From Parafrankia irregularis (GTDB lineage Bacteria; Actinomycetota; Actinomycetes; Frankiales; Frankiaceae): a stretch of 64,000 nt of DNA. Location: positions 361,813-425,812 of the forward strand of contig NZ_FAOZ01000005.1 in NCBI RefSeq assembly GCF_001536285.1. Direction: 5' to 3'. A program made the translations under genes and the position numbers. The notes under the pieces are model-generated. The model worked only from the letters and a program-made list of their open reading frames with translations. It was not told the origin of the DNA and did no database searches. Every line of letters begins with the position of its first letter. The first letter of the stretch is position 1. Shown here piece by piece: positions 60,067 to 64,000 of the stretch.

Positions 60067-60153
60067 CCGTCCGCCTTCGTCGGAGAGGGTGCCGTCGGCC
60101 GTCGGATCAGGTGCCGTTGGCGCGACGGTGATCCGCCCCACCTCGGCGGCGGA

Positions 60154-60801
60154 TCAGTCGAGGTCGAGCAGGCCAGGTGGCGGGTCGACCACGATGTGGC
60201 CTGCCTCCAGGTCAACCGTCGGGACGATCTCCCGGACGAAGGGGATGAGGTGTTCTCCCCCGCCGGCCCTGCTGATCGCCAGCATCTCCCCGGCCGGTGA
60301 ATGGATCACGTCGATCACGTCGCCGAGCGGCTCGCCCGCGGGCGTCTGCGCCCGCAGGCCGACGAGATCACGGTCCCACCACAGGTCGCCGTCATCGTCG
60401 TCGTCGGGTTCCGCCGGTGACCCGGACTCGTCGGAGTCGATGGTCAGCAGGGTGCCCCGCAACGCCTCCGCGGCGTTGCGGTCGCCCACACCGTCGAACC
60501 GGACCAGCAACCGGCCGGAATGCCACCGGGAGGTCACGACCCGCAGCATCGGCTGAGTGGACGTCGCCGTCGCACCGAGCGGCGAGGTCGCGCCCGTACC
60601 CGTGCTGCCGTTACCCGTGCCGGAGTCACCCGTGGCGGCGGGGACACCCGCCGCCGTCACCGAGTCACCCGCGACCTGACGGCCCAGCACGGACCCGGGC
60701 GCGAAACGCCGCTCGGGCAGGTCCGTTCGGACGTCGATGGTCACATCACCGCGAACACCGTGCGGACGCCCGACCCGCCCGACAATGACGGGCTCACCCA
60801 T
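60154..60801 (-). CDS. rimM: 16S rRNA processing protein RimM
   Basis: 30S assembly factor that binds S19. The N-terminal domain opens VIVGRVGRPHGVRGDV, and the C-terminal PRC-barrel contains DLVGLRAQTPAGEPLGDV and HLIPFVREIVPTVD. 215 residues. A Thr/Gly/Ser-rich insertion of about 40 residues (45-85) interrupts the first domain. The ribosome-binding site is weak. It is 39 nt after the KH gene. Confidence 0.93.
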   Translation of the reverse strand: MGEPVIVGRVGRPHGVRGDVTIDVRTDLPERRFAPGSVLGRQVAGDSVTAAGVPAATGDSGTGNGSTGTGATSPLGATATSTQPMLRVVTSRWHSGRLLVRFDGVGDRNAAEALRGTLLTIDSDESGSPAEPDDDDDGDLWWDRDLVGLRAQTPAGEPLGDVIDVIHSPAGEMLAISRAGGGEHLIPFVREIVPTVDLEAGHIVVDPPPGLLDLD

Positions 60802-60840
60802 GAGAGGTTGCGGCGCGCCCGTGAACGGAAGAGACGGACA

Positions 60841-61074
60841 TCACCGGTCCACGTCGACAACGTCGATACGCAGACCGCGACCGCCCACACCGCCCATCAC
60901 GGTACGCAGCGCCCGGGCTGTCCGGCCACGACGACCGATCACCTTGCCGAGGTCGTCGGGATGCACCCGCACCTCCAGCGTCCGGCCGCGCCGGTTACTC
61001 GACAGATCGACCCGCACATCGTCGGGATAGTCGACGATGCCGCGGACGAGGTGTTCGAGAGCCGCCTCGAGCAC
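60841..61074 (-). CDS. KH-domain RNA-binding protein (KhpA-like)
   Basis: 77-residue protein with one KH domain; the GxxG loop is GRRG within VHPDDLGKVIGRRGRTARAL. Homologues (KhpA/YlqC) bind RNA with KhpB in Gram-positive bacteria. The GTG start directly abuts the rpsP TAG, with no spacer, so translation is probably coupled. Confidence 0.92.
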   Translation of the reverse strand: MLEAALEHLVRGIVDYPDDVRVDLSSNRRGRTLEVRVHPDDLGKVIGRRGRTARALRTVMGGVGGRGLRIDVVDVDR

Positions 61075-61515
61075 CTACTGCCCCGCGACCGGCTCTGCGG
61101 ACGCCGTCTCGGCGTCGTCGGCGGCAGCCGACTTCTTCGCCTTCTTCGGGGTCGTCGCCGGCTTGTCCGCCGCGTCGGCGGCCGCACGGGCAGCCTCCTG
61201 GAAGACCTCGCGCTTGTCGGCCTTCGGCGCCGGGAACCTCATCGGCGGAGGCGCCGGCAGGCCCTTGAACTTCTGCCAGTCGCCAGTCACCTTGAGGATC
61301 GCCAGCACCGGCTCCGTCGGCTGCGCGCCGACCGAGAGCCAGTGGCCGACGCGCTCCGCGTCGACCTTGATGATGCTCGGGTCCGACTTGGGGTGGTACT
61401 GCCCGATGGCCTCGATGACCCGGCCGTCCCGCTTGGTACGGGCGTCGGCGACGACGATGCGGTAGTGCGGCTCGCGCATCTTGCCGAGGCGCTGAAGTTT
61501 GATCTTTGTTGCCAC
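61075..61515 (-). CDS. rpsP: 30S ribosomal protein S16
   Basis: Small-subunit assembly protein. [36 protein letters not shown] and [20 protein letters not shown] are canonical. From the GTG at 61515 it is 146 residues; the last 65 are an Ala/Lys-rich extension common in actinobacteria. There is no close Shine-Dalgarno sequence (GGAG is about 14 nt away). It heads rpsP-KH-rimM-trmD. Confidence 0.96.
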   Translation of the reverse strand: MATKIKLQRLGKMREPHYRIVVADARTKRDGRVIEAIGQYHPKSDPSIIKVDAERVGHWLSVGAQPTEPVLAILKVTGDWQKFKGLPAPPPMRFPAPKADKREVFQEAARAAADAADKPATTPKKAKKSAAADDAETASAEPVAGQ

Positions 61516-61693
61516 GGTGGTCGAACGGCTCCAGACATATCGATGACCACCAGAGCTACACGGGCACCCGTGACACCCCGATGGCGGGAGAACACCGCCG
61601 ACGACAGACCACCCTGGCACTCCCCCAGAACTCCGGGGAACACGCCCGATGGCGGCCACGCCGACGCCGGCAGGCAACGCCGGTATGACCTTA

Positions 61694-61702
61694 CAGTCTG
61701 CC
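61694..61702 (-). promoter_or_regulatory. GGCAGACTG box upstream of rpsP
   Basis: Third copy of the nine-base motif, continuing into TAAGGT, which could be a -10. It lies about 180 nt before the rpsP start. A promoter in this position is plausible, with the box as its spacer or an activator site. Confidence 0.45.
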
Positions 61703-61778
61703 AGATCACCTGCCGGGACCGCGCCCGGGGAGTCGGGAGCGTTCCCGATCGACCCCGGCCACCGCGCCCCGATCGGTG

Positions 61779-63359
61779 TCAGCGGCCTGAACGGGGGCGC
61801 CGCGGCGGGGTCCCCTTGCCGCCAGAACCGTTGCCGCCGAGGCCGCTCTGCTGAATCAGAGCCGAGAGGTCCGGCATGCCCTCGGGCCCCGGGGCCATGC
61901 CCGGACCGAGCGCGGGCGGCCCGTCCTGCCCGGTCTTGCGGTCCTGCGACTGCGCGGCCCGGGCCGCCGGGTTTCCGCTGCGGCGCGCGCCTTTGCCCTT
62001 CTTCGGCGCCTTGCGGGCCTGCGCGGCCTTCCCCCGGCCCAGGCCGGGAATCAACCCGGACCCGCCGGCCATCTGCTTCATCATCTTGCGGGCCTCACCG
62101 AAACGGTCCAACAGCTGGTTGACCTCGGTGACGGTGACTCCGGAGCCACGCGCGACGCGGGCCTTCCGGGACGCCTGCAGGATCTTCGGGTCGCGCCGCT
62201 CGGCCGGGGTCATGGAGCGGATGATGGCGACCACCCGGTCGAGGTCGCGATCGTCCACCTGGGCGAGCTGATCCTTGATCTGCCCCATGCCGGGAAGCAT
62301 GCCGAGCAGGTTGCCGATCGGGCCCATCTTGCGCACGGTCAGCATCTGCTCGAGGAAGTCCTCGAGGGTGAACTCGGCGGTGGCCATCTTCATGGCCATC
62401 GCCTCGGCCTGCTCGACCTCGAACGCCTTCTCGGCCTGCTCGATGAGCGTGAGCACGTCACCCATGCCGAGGATGCGCGACGCCATCCGCTCGGGGTGGA
62501 AGACGTCGAAGTCCTCGAGGGACTCGCCGGTCGAGGCGAACATGATCGGCGCGCCGGTCACCCGGGCCACCGACAGCGCGGCGCCACCACGGGCATCGCC
62601 GTCAAGCTTGGTCAGGACGACACCGGAGAAACCGACGCCGTCGGCGAACGCCTGGGCGGTGGAGACCGCGTCCTGACCGATCATGGCGTCGAGGACGAAA
62701 AGGATCTCGTCCGGCGAGACCGCGTCCCGGATGTCGGCGGCCTGGCGCATCATCTCCTCGTCGACACCGAGCCGGCCGGCGGTGTCGACAACCACCACGT
62801 CGAAGACATGGCGGCGGGCGTGGGCGAGCGCATCCCGCGCGACCCGGACCGGGTCACCGACGCCGTTGCCCGGCTCGGGCGCGAACACCTCGACCCCGGC
62901 CCGGCCTCCGACGACCTGGAGCTGGTTCACCGCGTTCGGGCGCTGCAGGTCGGCGGCCACGAGCAGCGGGGTGTGCCCCTGGGCCTTCAGCCACCGGCCG
63001 AGCTTGCCGGCGAGGGTCGTCTTACCGGTGCCCTGCAGACCCGCGAGCAGGATCACGGTGGGCGGCGTCTTCGCGAAGCGCACCGTGGTGGTGCCGCCAC
63101 CGAGGATGGCGACGAGCTCCTCGTTGACAATCTTGATGACCTGCTGCGCCGGGTTGAGCGACGCGCTCACCTCGGCGCCGCGCGCCCGCTCCTTGACGGC
63201 CGCGACGAAACCGCGGACCACGGGGAGGGCGACATCGGCCTCCAGCAGCGCCACCCGGATCTCTCGGGCGGTGGCGTCGATGTCGGCGTCGGTCAGCCGC
63301 CCCCTGCCCCGCAGCGACGTGAAGACCTTGTCGAGGCGGCTGGAAAGGGTGTCGAACAC
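61779..63359 (-). CDS. ffh: Signal recognition particle protein Ffh
   Basis: SRP54-type GTPase that binds signal peptides and SRP RNA. The N domain ([20 protein letters not shown]) is followed by the G domain with [28 protein letters not shown] and [10 protein letters not shown], then a Met-rich M domain ([18 protein letters not shown]) and a Gly/Pro tail. 526 residues from the GTG at 63359, with GGAG nine nt upstream. The frame upstream to 63752 is not family-like. It lies downstream of ftsY, its receptor. Confidence 0.96.
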   Translation of the reverse strand: MFDTLSSRLDKVFTSLRGRGRLTDADIDATAREIRVALLEADVALPVVRGFVAAVKERARGAEVSASLNPAQQVIKIVNEELVAILGGGTTTVRFAKTPPTVILLAGLQGTGKTTLAGKLGRWLKAQGHTPLLVAADLQRPNAVNQLQVVGGRAGVEVFAPEPGNGVGDPVRVARDALAHARRHVFDVVVVDTAGRLGVDEEMMRQAADIRDAVSPDEILFVLDAMIGQDAVSTAQAFADGVGFSGVVLTKLDGDARGGAALSVARVTGAPIMFASTGESLEDFDVFHPERMASRILGMGDVLTLIEQAEKAFEVEQAEAMAMKMATAEFTLEDFLEQMLTVRKMGPIGNLLGMLPGMGQIKDQLAQVDDRDLDRVVAIIRSMTPAERRDPKILQASRKARVARGSGVTVTEVNQLLDRFGEARKMMKQMAGGSGLIPGLGRGKAAQARKAPKKGKGARRSGNPAARAAQSQDRKTGQDGPPALGPGMAPGPEGMPDLSALIQQSGLGGNGSGGKGTPPRRPRSGR

Positions 63360-63854
63360 GCGCACACACTCCGAGATCGCAGACGAACCGCAGCCACCAG
63401 CGTACGCATCACTCGCTGATCCGGAAGCGGGGGTCGGGACGACAGTCGACGCCGATGTGGACGCCGGCCCTGCCCAGCCGAGCCCAGGCCGGCCCAGCCC
63501 ACAGGCCGGCCCGGCCCGGCGAGGCGTGCCCGCACGGAACCCGGCACGAGGCCGGCCGGCTCCGCCCTCTGCGCTGAGGAGGGCGAGACACCTCGCCGGA
63601 GGCTCAAAGCCCGACCGAAACTCCTGGCGGACGCTCGGTGACGACCGAGGCGCTCCTGGTCGAGACTGGGCGCGGCAGTCCGCGGATCCCGACGGATCCG
63701 CACACGCGGAAAGCGTAGAGCTGCGGCTGGCCGCTGGGAAGGCCGGCGACAACCAAGAATGTGGTCCCTGCGTCCACCGGCAACACGCCCTGCCGGCAGG
63801 ACGTCCTGCCGGCAGGGCGCCCGAGGACGACGGGGCCGCCGACGAGCCGTCAGG
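63360..63854. other. 495-bp non-coding interval, ftsY to ffh
   Basis: No credible gene. Contains the ftsY terminator palindrome (63787-63818), an eight-bp hairpin GCGGATCC-N4-GGATCCGC at 63682-63701, and GCCCAGCC/GGCCCG-rich repeats at about 63465-63525. The ffh promoter should lie here; TACGCT on the minus strand near 63712 is one candidate -10. Confidence 0.5.
63787..63818 (-). terminator. 32-bp perfect palindrome after ftsY
   Basis: GCCCTGCCGGCAGGAC is followed directly by its complement, so the 32 bp form one uninterrupted palindrome that itself contains two CTGCCGGCAG sub-palindromes. It starts 36 nt after the ftsY stop. Likely terminator; it could also be a protein-binding site. Confidence 0.65.
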
Positions 63855-64000
63855 TCAGGCCGGCTCGCCCAGCAGTGCGTCGACGAACGCCTCGGCCTCG
63901 AACGGCGCGAGATCGTCCGGGCCCTCGCCGAGCCCGATCAGCTTGACCGGCACACCCAGCTCCCGCTGCACCGCGATGACGATGCCCCCCTTGGCCGTCC
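63855..64000 (-). CDS. ftsY: Signal recognition particle receptor FtsY (C-terminal end only)
   Basis: Only the last 48 codons are present. They read TAKGGIVIAVQRELGVPVKL, then IGLGEGPDDLAPFEAEAFVDALLGE and the stop; IGLGE and DLxPF are the closing G-domain motifs of the SRP receptor. ftsY directly before ffh supports the call over another SRP GTPase. The rest lies beyond the right edge. Confidence 0.93.
   Translation of the reverse strand, partial: TAKGGIVIAVQRELGVPVKLIGLGEGPDDLAPFEAEAFVDALLGEPA

Overview
The window looks like a chromosomal segment from a very high-GC filamentous actinobacterium, most likely Frankia or a close relative. The grounds are the extreme G/C at third codon positions, frequent GTG starts, ATGA/GTGA/TGATG stop-start overlaps, long Ala/Pro/Gly-rich tails on housekeeping proteins, and a gene order that matches the Streptomyces/Mycobacterium core. 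Species assignment is inference. Nearly all genes are on the minus strand. The plus strand carries only a lipoprotein/DUF4439 pair (31.5-32.6 kb) and an M23 peptidase (50.7 kb). I found no tRNA, rRNA, CRISPR array, insertion sequence or phage gene.

Layout from right to left, the direction of transcription. 64.0-58.5 kb: ftsY (partial), ffh, rpsP-KH protein-rimM-trmD, rplS. 58.3-52.6 kb: lepB-rnhB-DUF2469, then yraN-yifB-dprA. 52.3-50.7 kb: a proline iminopeptidase-like gene beside a decayed stretch, and a divergent M23 peptidase. 50.0-45.2 kb: rpsB, tsf, pyrH-frr, cdsA. 45.1-42.4 kb: rlmN and an LpqC-like esterase. 42.3-37.6 kb: dxr-rip1-ispG-GNAT, the classical MEP-pathway/site-2-protease cluster. 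37.3-32.7 kb: an accessory ABC importer (binding protein, ATPase, permease), an Rrf2 regulator and a HAD phosphatase. 31.1-24.9 kb: rimP-nusA-ylxR-infB-ylxP. 24.7-20.3 kb: rbfA-nrnA-truB, ribF, rpsO. 20.1-1 kb: pnp-pepR-dapB, then thyX, dapA and rnj, which are normally close neighbours but are separated here by two accessory blocks.

The first accessory block (15.6-9.5 kb) encodes an atypical Hsp70 without a canonical lid or linker, then an 893-residue protein with a J-like segment (RPD in place of HPD) and two fibronectin-like modules, then hisS. The second block (7.8-2.6 kb) is a phosphoketolase/acetate kinase pair, which turns xylulose-5-P or fructose-6-P into acetate and ATP, plus an unrecognised 548-residue membrane protein. 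The Hsp70/J-like pair is the best candidate for an undescribed system.

Most other genes serve translation and RNA: ribosomal proteins S2, S15, S16 and L19, EF-Ts, RRF, IF-2, maturation factors RimM, RimP and RbfA, RNA-modifying enzymes TrmD, TruB and RlmN, PNPase, RNase J, NusA and SRP. RNA-level features include a probable Actino-pnp leader, several strong hairpins after operons, and a very large inverted repeat inside the ABC operon. A repeated GGCAGACTG box lies upstream of rpsP, pyrH and rlmN.
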